Origin: Acetobacterium wieringae
Lineage (GTDB): Bacteria > Bacillota > Clostridia > Eubacteriales > Eubacteriaceae
Length of the DNA stretch: 64,000 nt
Direction of reading: 5' to 3'
Assembly: GCF_001766835.1 (NCBI RefSeq)
Contig: NZ_LKEU01000012.1
Coordinates: forward strand, 1 to 64,000
The stretch's first letter is position 1, and each line of letters opens with the position of its first letter. This document shows positions 1 to 5,314 of the stretch, piece by piece. Position numbers and translations under genes: made by a program. The notes beneath the pieces were generated by a model, which worked only from the letters and a program-made list of their open reading frames with translations, was not told where the DNA came from and searched no databases.

Positions 1-46
1 TCCGTTGACGACGTCTACGATGGTTCGAATCCATCTTCTCCCACCA
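1..46 (+). tRNA. 3' part of a class II tRNA (probably tRNA-Tyr), cut by the window edge
   Basis: The window opens inside a tRNA. Visible parts are the 3' side of an anticodon stem, a variable arm of about 14 nt that can form GAC/GTC pairs, a T arm (GATGG-TTCGAAT-CCATC), the acceptor strand TTCTCCC, discriminator A and an encoded CCA. A long variable arm means Tyr, Leu or Ser. Discriminator A argues against Ser, and the acceptor sequence suits Tyr better than Leu. The anticodon is outside the window, so the identity is a guess. It belongs to the same tRNA cluster as the tRNA-Lys at 347. Confidence 0.75.
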
Positions 47-121
47 TAAGTGAGATCCGATTTCAGGATGAAATTGGCTATGCATGTGAGCAGAGCGAAT
101 CGTGCATCATCGAACTTACGC

Positions 122-172
122 ATTTTATTGAAAACTCATCCATATTGGATGAGAAGAGTTTTCGATTAAAAT
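122..172. repeat. Long imperfect inverted repeat between tRNA genes
   Basis: The arms at 122-137 and 156-172 are nearly complementary (GAAAACTC against GAGTTTTC, flanked by ATTTTA/TAAAAT), with inner ATCC/GGAT pairs. Both flanks are A/T tracts, so it could terminate transcription in either direction, or it could be a small dispersed hairpin element. It holds no gene. The whole stretch 47-346 has no coding sequence; it contains this hairpin, a tRNA-Lys fragment and a second hairpin repeat. Confidence 0.5.
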
Positions 173-204
173 ACGATCCTTAGCACAACTTAATTTAATG
201 ATCT

Positions 205-225
205 GACCCATTAGCTCAGTTGGTA
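205..225 (+). pseudogene. Truncated 5' fragment of tRNA-Lys
   Basis: These 21 bases are identical to the first 21 bases of the intact tRNA-Lys at 347-367 (acceptor strand and D arm), after which the sequences diverge. No anticodon arm, T arm or 3' acceptor strand follows. It is best read as a leftover of a duplicated or interrupted tRNA-Lys gene; the divergence point coincides with the start of the hairpin repeat at 232-292. Confidence 0.6.
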
Positions 226-231
226 TAAGCA

Positions 232-292
232 GAGAACCAAAAATGCACGACCGTAGGGAGTGAACATTTTTGTGTGAATCGCTTAGTCAGGC
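232..292 (+). repeat. Hairpin-bearing repeat, related to the last bases of the window
   Basis: It contains CAAAAATG and CATTTTTG as an inverted repeat, followed by GTGTGAATCGCTTAGTCAGG. The window's right end (63948-64000) has the same order: GAGAAACCAAAATAC, GTATTTTTTT, then CGAGTCGCTAAGGAGGC. This suggests a small dispersed element with a hairpin and a conserved tail. Only two copies are seen here, so the family assignment is tentative. Confidence 0.4.
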
Positions 293-346
293 AAACTTGA
301 GTATTACACAGTCGTTTGAAGACAAACAATAACTAAATAATTTTAT

Positions 347-422
347 GACCCATTAGCTCAGTTGGTAGAGCATCTGACTTTTAATCAGGGTGTCGGGCGT
401 TCAAGTCGCCCATGGGTCACCA
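347..422 (+). tRNA. tRNA-Lys (anticodon TTT), prophage attachment target
   Basis: This is a complete 76-nt cloverleaf: acceptor GACCCAT/ATGGGTC, D arm with AGCTCAGTTGGTAGAGC, anticodon stem TCTGA/TCAGG around loop CTTTTAA, T arm with TTCAAGT, and encoded CCA at 420-422. The anticodon TTT is at 380-382. Bases 372-422 recur exactly at 37092-37142, so the 3' half of this gene is phage-supplied sequence that restores a working tRNA after integration. Confidence 0.97.
372..422 (+). other. attL core (51 bp, tRNA-Lys 3' half)
   Basis: The 51 bp from the anticodon arm through CCA are identical to 37092-37142. Identity stops one base outside on each side (C371 against T37091; A423 against T37143). 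Cores that cover the tRNA 3' half are standard for tyrosine integrases, and the integrase gene begins only 160 bp away. Confidence 0.93.
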
Positions 423-435
423 ATTTTACATTAAA

Positions 436-465
436 AAACCGCATAAGCATGCGGTTTATTTTTTT
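436..465 (+). terminator. Phage-borne terminator after tRNA-Lys
   Basis: Stem AACCGCAT/ATGCGGTT with loop AAGC is followed by TTATTTTTTT. It lies on the prophage side of attL, so it came with attP. The displaced host terminator at 37154-37184 has the same stem arms with a different loop. Confidence 0.85.
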
Positions 466-480
466 ACCTTCAATTTCAAT

Positions 481-590
481 CTTCACACATTTGTAAATCT
501 TCACACATTTTTAGCACATCAGAAATATTTCTAAAATCTTAGCACATTTCACACACTGGCAAGTTACCGGCAAGTTAAAACTCACACACT
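481..590. promoter_or_regulatory. Integrase arm-type binding sites (left) and adjacent repeats
   Basis: CTTCACACATTT occurs at 481-492 and again at 499-510. A variant CTTAGCACATTT is at 538-549, with partial copies (TTAGCACAT near 511, CACACACT near 583). GGCAAGTTA is repeated twice near 558-577. Short direct repeats beside an attachment core are typical arm-type sites of tyrosine integrases; a related pair sits by attR at 36960-36980. Confidence 0.6.
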
Positions 591-1709
591 CCTTTTGAAC
601 TGAACAATCTTATCAGAGGTTTCCATGTATTGATCCAGGGCATCAATGGCGGTACGCTTCATATCTTCCAAGGCGTGTAAGTAAATGTCGCCGGTGATGG
701 TAATGGAGCTGTGGCCAAGGATAGCCGATACTGTTTTGATGTCGGCCCCGTGGTAGAGCATCAGGGTTGCGGCCGTATGCCGGAGATCATGGTACCGGAT
801 ATTTTCAAAGGCTGGCCCTTTAATATTAGTGTACGAATGGGAAACATACTCCGGGATAAATTGCATACCGTTTCGATGGACACAGACGTATTTATTTTTA
901 ACATAACTTTCAGCGAAATGTTTCCGGTATTTTGCCTGGGATCTAATTTCCTCTTTCAGTTTCTTGGCCACGCCCAGGGTGAAGGGGATCTGCCTGGTCT
1001 GCTTGCTTTTAGTTGGGAGATGAAAATACTCACCTTCCTTGTAATGGAGTGTTCTCCGGACAGTAATTACCCGGGTTTTGAAATTAATATCATGCCACTG
1101 CAAACCACAGACCTCAGCACGGCGTAAACCCAGGAAGAGGGATAAGTAAACAGCGGTTTCAATTTCGGCCCCGGAAAAGTAGGATAGAAAGGTTTTAACC
1201 ATATCCGGGTGGATGATCTCAGCCTTGAATTTATCTTTTGGGATCGGCTGCGCCAGATCAGCTGGGTTGAATTGGATCAGCCGATCCTTGAGCGCCTGTT
1301 TAAGAGATTGCTTTAAAATGCGGTGGTAATAATTACAGCTGGTACCAGAAAGCCCATCGGCCCGGAGATCGTTATACAATGATTCAATATCCGTGACCGT
1401 CAATTTCTGCAGCTGGATTTTGCCAATAACCTCGCCCATGGCCGCCGTCGTTGATTCATAAGAAGAGTATGTTTTATCTGACAGAGAACCTTTTTTATAA
1501 GTTAACCATTTTTTAAAGTAATCCTCCACCAGCATTTTGGACGGGCTGACATAGGTACCGTCACGCTGGGAAGCCTCAATGCTGATCTTGAAATCATTGG
1601 CGTCTTTGGCCCGGGAAAAGTTTTTCATGCGCTGTTTGCCATCTTCCCGCCACCGAACCTGCCACGTTTTCTTTCCGGATTCGTACTCAATTTTCTTTAC
1701 TGTAGCCAT
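582..1709 (-). CDS. int: Tyrosine site-specific integrase
   Basis: This 375-aa protein performs integration and excision between attP and tRNA-Lys. The N-terminal region (about 1-60) looks like an arm-type DNA-binding domain, followed by a SAM-like core-binding domain (about 60-165) and the catalytic domain. Visible active-site residues are Arg196 in GLRRAE, a likely beta-hairpin Lys near 234, His307-x-x-Arg310 in YHDLRH, His333 in LGHSS and the nucleophile Tyr343. The length is usual for Tn916/phage-type integrases. The start ATG at 1709 has an AGGAGG ribosome binding site about 10 bases upstream. The gene reads towards attL and lies next to its arm sites. Confidence 0.96.
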   Translation of the reverse strand: MATVKKIEYESGKKTWQVRWREDGKQRMKNFSRAKDANDFKISIEASQRDGTYVSPSKMLVEDYFKKWLTYKKGSLSDKTYSSYESTTAAMGEVIGKIQLQKLTVTDIESLYNDLRADGLSGTSCNYYHRILKQSLKQALKDRLIQFNPADLAQPIPKDKFKAEIIHPDMVKTFLSYFSGAEIETAVYLSLFLGLRRAEVCGLQWHDINFKTRVITVRRTLHYKEGEYFHLPTKSKQTRQIPFTLGVAKKLKEEIRSQAKYRKHFAESYVKNKYVCVHRNGMQFIPEYVSHSYTNIKGPAFENIRYHDLRHTAATLMLYHGADIKTVSAILGHSSITITGDIYLHALEDMKRTAIDALDQYMETSDKIVQFKRSV

Positions 1710-1764
1710 TATTCTTAATCCTCCTAAAAAAGGGCGTAAAAAACCCCGATTTTGTCCAATTACG

Positions 1765-1793
1765 TTGAAAAAAACCGGGCATAATGCTACAAT
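1765..1793 (+). promoter_or_regulatory. Strong sigma-A promoter driving a short transcript
   Basis: The -35 box TTGAAA is at 1765-1770, followed by a 17-bp spacer and the -10 box TACAAT at 1788-1793. It faces right in a gap between two leftward genes, so it cannot serve either of them. A strong terminator follows about 80 bases later. Confidence 0.7.
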
Positions 1794-1799
1794 ATAATA

Positions 1800-1880
1800 A
1801 GTAACAGGGTATATTGTGCTTTTGCCCGGTATATCTGAAACCGTCTTTTCTGCGCCAACAGAAAAGACGGTTTTTTTATT
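1800..1880 (+). ncRNA. Candidate prophage small RNA of about 80 nt
   Basis: The promoter at 1765-1793 predicts a start near 1800. The transcript would end in the 15-bp hairpin at 1838-1873 plus T tract. I find no open reading frame with a ribosome binding site inside. A short GGG...CCC pairing is possible in the 5' half. The unit sits between integrase and the membrane moron, both on the other strand, so it is not a leader of either. The size and promoter-terminator layout are those of a bacterial small RNA; the target is unknown. Confidence 0.55.
1838..1880 (+). terminator. Strong intrinsic terminator of the small-RNA unit
   Basis: A perfect 15-bp stem (1838-1852 with 1859-1873) around a 6-base loop is followed on the plus strand by seven T. 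There is no T tract on the minus-strand exit, so it acts on rightward transcription. Confidence 0.85.
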
Positions 1881-1881
1881 G

Positions 1882-2424
1882 TTATTTTAAACCGTACTGT
1901 GATTTCATGGATAATACGCCGTCTTGAATATTCAAAATAGCATTTGCGCCAAAGTCGCCTTCACCTTCAAATGTGTAGGTTTGAGTATAGTATGGTTCAC
2001 CCTTAGTTCCAACCTCTGAGGATAGCGTGCCAGATCCGCCAACTATTGCCACGACTTCATCATAAGTCATGCCATTTTGAATAGCTGTGAATTCGGCCAT
2101 ATTCATTTTAGGGGAATTTGCCGGTGCGGCTGGTTCTTCTTTTTTAGTTTCAGCGGCAGCTGTTTCGGTAGTCGCCTTTTCTTCAGCTACTACCTCTGTC
2201 TTAGCGACGGTTTGATCGGTTGACTTTGATGCGGCACCGCCAAAAACTCCACTTAACCACGCCAATGAATAAAAACCTAAAATAACAGTTAGAATAATCC
2301 GAAGTACCATACCGCCTTTTTTTCCGACCCACAACAACGCAAGCCCGGCAGGCGGGATAAAAATACAAGCCAACACCACAACCCACGTTTTCTGCCAAAA
2401 AGGCACTTTTACATTTTCTTCCAT
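1882..2424 (-). CDS. Membrane-anchored protein with a C-terminal DUF3862-like domain (prophage moron)
   Basis: The product is about 180 aa starting at MEENVK, chosen because GGAGG lies 8 bases upstream; an ATG six codons earlier overlaps that ribosome binding site. Two hydrophobic segments (about residues 10-30 and 38-60) form a membrane hairpin, followed by an Ala/Lys/Glu/Thr-rich linker (about 70-100). A compact C-terminal domain contains FTAIQNGMTYDEV and a GGSG turn, resembling DUF3862/SmpA-OmlA-type folds. It lies between integrase and repressor, a usual site for genes expressed in the lysogen. Surface modification or superinfection exclusion is possible, but nothing in the sequence proves it. 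Confidence 0.7.
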   Translation of the reverse strand: MEENVKVPFWQKTWVVVLACIFIPPAGLALLWVGKKGGMVLRIILTVILGFYSLAWLSGVFGGAASKSTDQTVAKTEVVAEEKATTETAAAETKKEEPAAPANSPKMNMAEFTAIQNGMTYDEVVAIVGGSGTLSSEVGTKGEPYYTQTYTFEGEGDFGANAILNIQDGVLSMKSQYGLK

Positions 2425-2534
2425 AAACAATTCCTCCTTCAAAATATTTAAAACATGCCTATATGCCCAAGACGTTGATTAATAAGAGCAAACAGACCGT
2501 GCTTCAACCAAAATTTTAAATTGCAAGGATCAAT

Positions 2535-3014
2535 TTAGCCGACCTTCTTCTTTACATCGGCGGTGTCGGGTGAAGCTCCAGACGTTGAAAAACGACGTTC
2601 ATCTTCCAACTCCTTCCGGTATGCCTCCACTTCCAAGTCAATCGCTTCATCTTCACTGGCCACAGCACCCCCAAAGACATTAACAAAGTAACCCTTAAAA
2701 ATCTTCCGGTGCTCCGGGGAAAGCTTCAGGTATTCCTGCAAGATCTTGATATCTAACTGATCGAGGTTGTATTTTTTTTGGAGGTCAAGCAATTCGTCAT
2801 CCTGGGTGAGGTTGAACATATCGCCAGAGCCGGTTCTTAACCATTCTTCAGAGACGTTGAACTCACGACAGATAGCACGAATCATCTGATCAGTCGTGCC
2901 TCTCTCTCCAGTTTCAATTCTGGATATGGCTGCTTTTGTTACGCCAAGGAGAGAACCAAAAGTTTCCTGCGAATGGCCAAGCTCTTTTCTAACTTCTTTT
3001 ATTCTTGAGTTCAT
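2535..3014 (-). CDS. CI-like XRE-family repressor
   Basis: This 159-aa protein has an N-terminal helix-turn-helix (about 1-65; SQETFGSLLGVTKAAISRIETG) with the usual Cro/C1 layout and the phage-repressor motif EEWLRTGSGDMF after it. The C-terminal half is acidic, lacks a visible LexA-type Ser-Lys protease domain, and may mediate dimerisation. The start ATG at 3014 has GGAGG 6 bases upstream; an in-frame TTG two codons earlier abuts the ribosome binding site and is unlikely. It should hold the early promoter silent through the operators at 3045-3123 and regulate its own promoter. Release probably involves the antirepressor at 5315 rather than RecA cleavage (inference). Confidence 0.88.
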   Translation of the reverse strand: MNSRIKEVRKELGHSQETFGSLLGVTKAAISRIETGERGTTDQMIRAICREFNVSEEWLRTGSGDMFNLTQDDELLDLQKKYNLDQLDIKILQEYLKLSPEHRKIFKGYFVNVFGGAVASEDEAIDLEVEAYRKELEDERRFSTSGASPDTADVKKKVG

Positions 3015-3038
3015 ATCCAACCTCCGTTCTTGATTTAT

Positions 3039-3067
3039 ATAATAATATCAAAAGTTACCTAAGTCAA
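3039..3067 (-). promoter_or_regulatory. Leftward promoter of the repressor with embedded operator
   Basis: The -35 box TTGACT is at 3067-3062, then a 17-bp spacer and the -10 box TATTAT at 3044-3039. The spacer contains TAGGTAACTTTTG, matching the GGTAACTT found in the rightward promoter, so the repressor probably binds both. Confidence 0.75.
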
Positions 3068-3086
3068 CAAAAAAATTAAAAAATAG

Positions 3087-3115
3087 TTGACAAGTAATGT
3101 ATGGTAACTTAATAT
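3087..3115 (+). promoter_or_regulatory. Early rightward promoter
   Basis: TTGACA (3087-3092), a 17-bp spacer and TAATAT (3110-3115) make a near-consensus sigma-A promoter for the early operon. GGTAACTT overlaps its spacer and -10 box. Confidence 0.85.
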
Positions 3116-3123
3116 GTAACCAT
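3101..3123. promoter_or_regulatory. Repressor operator (imperfect palindrome)
   Basis: The arms ATGGTAAC and GTAACCAT are separated by seven A/T bases. The palindrome covers the -10 box of the early promoter, and a half-site of the same sequence lies in the repressor's own promoter. This fits binding by the XRE repressor at 2535-3014. Confidence 0.65.
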
Positions 3124-3149
3124 AGGAAACGAAATGCAATTAAAAAAGT

Positions 3150-3180
3150 TATCCCACCTGTGGGAGATTTACACATTGGA
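3150..3180 (+). repeat. Early leader repeat, copy 1 of 3
   Basis: TATCCC...TGTGGGAGATT, then ACACATTGGA, lies directly before the ribosome binding site of the first early gene. TCCCACC/GTGGGA can form a small hairpin. Copies 2 and 3 are at 3671-3701 and 3780-3800. Confidence 0.6.
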
Positions 3181-3194
3181 AGGGGGTGAAGAGG

Positions 3195-3332
3195 ATGGAA
3201 GCAAATAAAGCTATGAGAAAAATGAGACGTGAATTGGAAAAGGAAGGGAAGAAAGTTAATTACATCGTGGAAATTGAAAAAGACGGGAAAGTCATAAAAA
3301 CAATCAAAAGTAAAAAAGAGCCATCAAAATAA
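3195..3332 (+). CDS. Small basic hypothetical protein (first early gene)
   Basis: This 45-aa product starts MEANKAMRKM and is rich in Lys, Arg and Glu. It starts at ATG 3195 after GGGGGTGAAGAGG. The N-terminal half is a likely amphipathic helix, followed by a short beta-like segment (VNYIVEIEKDGKVIKTI). It is the first gene after the early promoter. I do not recognise the family. Confidence 0.55.
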   Translation: MEANKAMRKMRRELEKEGKKVNYIVEIEKDGKVIKTIKSKKEPSK

Positions 3333-3341
3333 GATGATGGC
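3312..3341 (-). terminator. Terminator of the leftward gene 3366-3581
   Basis: The 7-bp stem GCCATCA/TGATGGC is followed on the minus strand by TCTTTTTTAC. It overlaps the end of the rightward gene 3195-3332. On the plus strand no T tract follows. Confidence 0.7.
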
Positions 3342-3365
3342 CCCAGGGGTTAAAAAACGATGTAA

Positions 3366-3581
3366 TTAATCCTCTTTGTAGGTTGGCGAAATATCAAGAT
3401 GCTCAAGCTCATAAAAATCTACACAAACACCATGACCGTCATAAGCATCGAATGAAATACAAGCAGGCAACTCAGGGTCAGTTTTATCGGCTTCAACCTC
3501 ATTAATTTCGACATATTCATAACCGCCATCGAGAATGTCTTGAGCCATTTTTAAGAGGTCGGTTGTTTTAACAATAACCAC
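3366..3581 (-). CDS. Hypothetical acidic 71-aa protein on the strand opposite the early operon
   Basis: The start is GTG at 3581, 8 bases after AAAGGAG; longer in-frame openings lack a ribosome binding site. The product (MVIVKTTDLLKMAQDIL...) has an N-terminal helix and a C-terminal half rich in Asp, Glu and aromatic residues. It has its own promoter candidate (3631-3659) and terminator (3312-3341), so it forms a separate leftward unit inside the early region. The family resembles small phage proteins of unknown role; I cannot assign one. Confidence 0.65.
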   Translation of the reverse strand: MVIVKTTDLLKMAQDILDGGYEYVEINEVEADKTDPELPACISFDAYDGHGVCVDFYELEHLDISPTYKED

Positions 3582-3630
3582 GATCAGCACTCCTTTCAAA
3601 TTATTTCGGCGTGTCAGCGCCGATACAATA

Positions 3631-3659
3631 ATTATAGGTAGTTGAGCAAAAACAAACAA
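3631..3659 (-). promoter_or_regulatory. Leftward promoter for 3366-3581
   Basis: On the minus strand TTGTTT (3659-3654), 17 bp, then TATAAT (3636-3631). The -10 box is perfect and the -35 box weak. A GGCG...CGCC palindrome lies between it and the gene. Confidence 0.5.
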
Positions 3660-3670
3660 GAGTAAAAAGA

Positions 3671-3701
3671 TATCCCGTCTGTGGGAGATTAACACATTGG
3701 A
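3671..3701 (+). repeat. Early leader repeat, copy 2 of 3
   Basis: TATCCCGTCTGTGGGAGATT, then AACACATTGG, is nearly identical to copy 1. CAAGAGTAAAAA precedes it and also precedes copy 3. A ribosome binding site and a 12-codon reading frame (3717-3755) follow. Confidence 0.6.
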
Positions 3702-3716
3702 AGGTGGTAAAGAGGG

Positions 3717-3755
3717 ATGGAAAACGAATTACAAGACCGATATAGGACTGCATGA
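3717..3755 (+). CDS. Possible 12-aa leader peptide
   Basis: ATG at 3717 follows GGAAGGTGGTAAAGAGGG and encodes MENELQDRYRTA before a stop. It occupies the position that the 45-aa gene has after leader copy 1. It is either a degenerate early gene or a leader peptide; coding status is uncertain. Confidence 0.25.
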   Translation: MENELQDRYRTA

Positions 3756-3779
3756 AACGATGGACAAGAGTAAAAACAC

Positions 3780-3800
3780 TATCCCGTGTGTGGGAGATTG
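3780..3800 (+). repeat. Early leader repeat, copy 3 of 3
   Basis: TATCCCGTGTGTGGGAGATT, preceded by CAAGAGTAAAAAC, as for copy 2. It lies 38 bases before the start of the 38-aa gene at 3838. Confidence 0.6.
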
Positions 3801-3837
3801 GCATTTTTAAAAGATGCTGTAAAGAAAGGAGTCAAAT

Positions 3838-3954
3838 ATGCATCACTATATCACAAAATATTGGGAAAACGGCAAACACTATGCCGTGACATGGGTTCAG
3901 ATTAATATTTTTAATTGGTGTTTTTGCTTCTGGCAGAGAAAGATTCAGTTATAA
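3838..3954 (+). CDS. Small conserved phage-type protein, 38 aa
   Basis: The product begins MHHYITKYWENGKHY and ends CFCFWQRKIQL; it is rich in aromatics. The start at 3838 follows AAAGAAAGGAG. From memory, short proteins of this pattern (YWENGK...W.Q...FCF..R.I.L) recur in clostridial phages and mobile elements, without known function. It follows leader copy 3 and precedes a run of small early genes. Confidence 0.6.
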   Translation: MHHYITKYWENGKHYAVTWVQINIFNWCFCFWQRKIQL

Positions 3955-4011
3955 GAAATGAAAAGTAAATAAAAGAGGTAACTTGAAATTTAGACCAGCA
4001 AGGAGGTGGGA

Positions 4012-4203
4012 ATGATGACTGACGAAAAAAACAGGCTGGAAACAGAAGAGTTTGCAGAGTTATTAAGCAAACTGGAAGATCAGGCGGCAAAGGATTTTAT
4101 TTATGGTGTGGTCAAAGGGATGGTCCTGAGCATGGAATTAACCAAGGTTCAGCCAGCACAGGATGAAGACAGCGAATCACACACGTTGGGAAAAGCTAGT
4201 TAA
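4012..4203 (+). CDS. Small early hypothetical protein (63 aa)
   Basis: The start is ATG at 4012 (or the adjacent ATG at 4015), 5 bases after AAGGAGG. The acidic, helical product contains FAELLSKLEDQAAKDFIYGVVKGMV, shown here only in part by the LSKLEDQ and DFIYGVVKG patterns. No transmembrane segment or catalytic motif is visible. It resembles short phage proteins of unknown function encoded near antirepressors. Confidence 0.65.
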   Translation: MMTDEKNRLETEEFAELLSKLEDQAAKDFIYGVVKGMVLSMELTKVQPAQDEDSESHTLGKAS

Positions 4204-4231
4204 ATTTAGAAGCGGAAGGAGGTGAAGAGGA

Positions 4232-4411
4232 ATGATTATAGTTTTGAGATCAGGAATTTGTATTGACGAGGAATATTTAAAAAGCATACACGACCCAATA
4301 AAAAGTGTCATAAAAAAGGAACTTCCGGAAGAACATCAAACAAATGAAGTGATTAAATATGTTCTTGATGAGTTAATTAAAGAGATTGATGAGCTTAGAG
4401 TTATTCTATAA
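4232..4411 (+). CDS. Small early hypothetical protein (59 aa)
   Basis: ATG at 4232 follows AAGGAGGTGAAGAGGA. The product starts MIIVLRSGICIDEEY and continues as an acidic helical chain ending IDELRVIL. There is no recognised domain. It is translated from the same repeated GGAGGTGAAGAGG signal as its neighbours. Confidence 0.6.
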   Translation: MIIVLRSGICIDEEYLKSIHDPIKSVIKKELPEEHQTNEVIKYVLDELIKEIDELRVIL

Positions 4412-4445
4412 TTTTTTACAATAGAAATCGAAGGGGGTGAAGGGG

Positions 4446-4652
4446 ATGAAAATACAAATTGAAAAAGAACCACCAACACTTGTTGAGGTTGCAACAGTAA
4501 TACATGTTCGGACCTCTAGGGGGGACGGTTCAGAGAATAATCCTGTTAGAGGGATCGTTCAGTTTTGGACATTGGAAGGAGAACTGATAGCAGAAACAGA
4601 AAGCAACAACTATCGGTCTTTGAGAGCCAAAGGCCAGCTTGGAAGGGGATGA
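4446..4652 (+). CDS. Small early hypothetical protein (68 aa)
   Basis: The start is ATG 4446 (MKIQIEKEPP) after GAAGGGGGTGAAGGGG; the in-frame GTG at 4437 lies inside this signal. The predicted fold is mostly beta (VATVIHVRTS, GIVQFWTLEGELIAE). No family is recognised. Its 3' end carries the ribosome binding site of the next gene. Confidence 0.6.
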   Translation: MKIQIEKEPPTLVEVATVIHVRTSRGDGSENNPVRGIVQFWTLEGELIAETESNNYRSLRAKGQLGRG

Positions 4653-4658
4653 AGAGGA

Positions 4659-5030
4659 ATGATAGCTACTATTGCAGCCTGCGCCGCATTGGGAGTATCG
4701 GTTACCGCATTGGTAATAACGATGAGAAATAAAAAAACGTCAGATTTTGCAAATAACAGGCGTGAAGAGACAATACTTTCAAATGAACAGGTTAAGTGTG
4801 AGGTGGAACGTCAAAGGAATTACGAACAGCATATGGAGAAATCGGCAAGGTTCATCTATCAAGTTGCTCTTGAAAAGGCGTTTCGGGATTTACAAGACAG
4901 TGATAAGCGAGAACTAAAGCATAAACCAGAAACACCAGTTCAACCACAAAGAAACCCATTTGCATATGATGTTATTAAGGAGCGGGAAAAGATTAATCAG
5001 TTTATCAGAGAGTTTTTGAAGGATTTGTGA
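4659..5030 (+). CDS. Single-pass membrane protein with coiled-coil body
   Basis: This 123-aa protein starts 6 bases after the previous stop. Residues 3-22 (IATIAACAALGVSVTALVIT) form an N-terminal membrane segment followed by a basic stop-transfer patch RNKK. The rest is charged and helical with a Pro-rich stretch near 90-100. The orientation with a basic patch after the segment suggests a cytoplasmic body. The function is unknown; small anchored proteins are common in phage early regions. Confidence 0.65.
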   Translation: MIATIAACAALGVSVTALVITMRNKKTSDFANNRREETILSNEQVKCEVERQRNYEQHMEKSARFIYQVALEKAFRDLQDSDKRELKHKPETPVQPQRNPFAYDVIKEREKINQFIREFLKDL

Positions 5031-5049
5031 TTAGGAAGGAGGCGGTTTT

Positions 5050-5283
5050 ATGTACGAACAAACACAATTCAAAAAACTTGTAGCTGAAGTACTTAAGAAC
5101 CAAGAAAGCATTAATAAATCAACTACTGAACGCTTCACTGTAGTCATCGAATCATTTAAGAACCAAGAAAGCATTAATGAATCAATCAACAAAACTATAA
5201 CAAATCATGGAAAATCAATAAAGTGGCTGATGTTTTCTAATATTGCGCTAATTATCGCATTAACGGTATTGGTGCTTAATTAA
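5050..5283 (+). CDS. Tail-anchored small protein with internal repeat
   Basis: This 77-aa protein has a good ribosome binding site (GGAAGGAGGCGG). The N-terminal part carries two copies of KNQESIN (about residues 16-22 and 37-43), encoded by a 21-bp direct DNA repeat at about 5095 and 5158. The last 20 residues (WLMFSNIALIIALTVLVLN) are hydrophobic, giving a C-terminal membrane anchor. It resembles short phage membrane proteins with coiled-coil stalks; the role is unknown. Confidence 0.65.
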   Translation: MYEQTQFKKLVAEVLKNQESINKSTTERFTVVIESFKNQESINESINKTITNHGKSIKWLMFSNIALIIALTVLVLN

Positions 5284-5314
5284 ACAGCGCAATGATGGAG
5301 AAGGAAAAAACAAT

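Noticed and set aside
711..1127. 138-codon frame opposite the integrase gene
   Set aside because: Antisense shadow of int with no ribosome binding site and no protein-like pattern.
5095..5178. CRISPR-like direct repeat
   Set aside because: Two 21-bp copies only, inside a coding sequence as an internal protein repeat; no CRISPR array or cas gene exists in the window.
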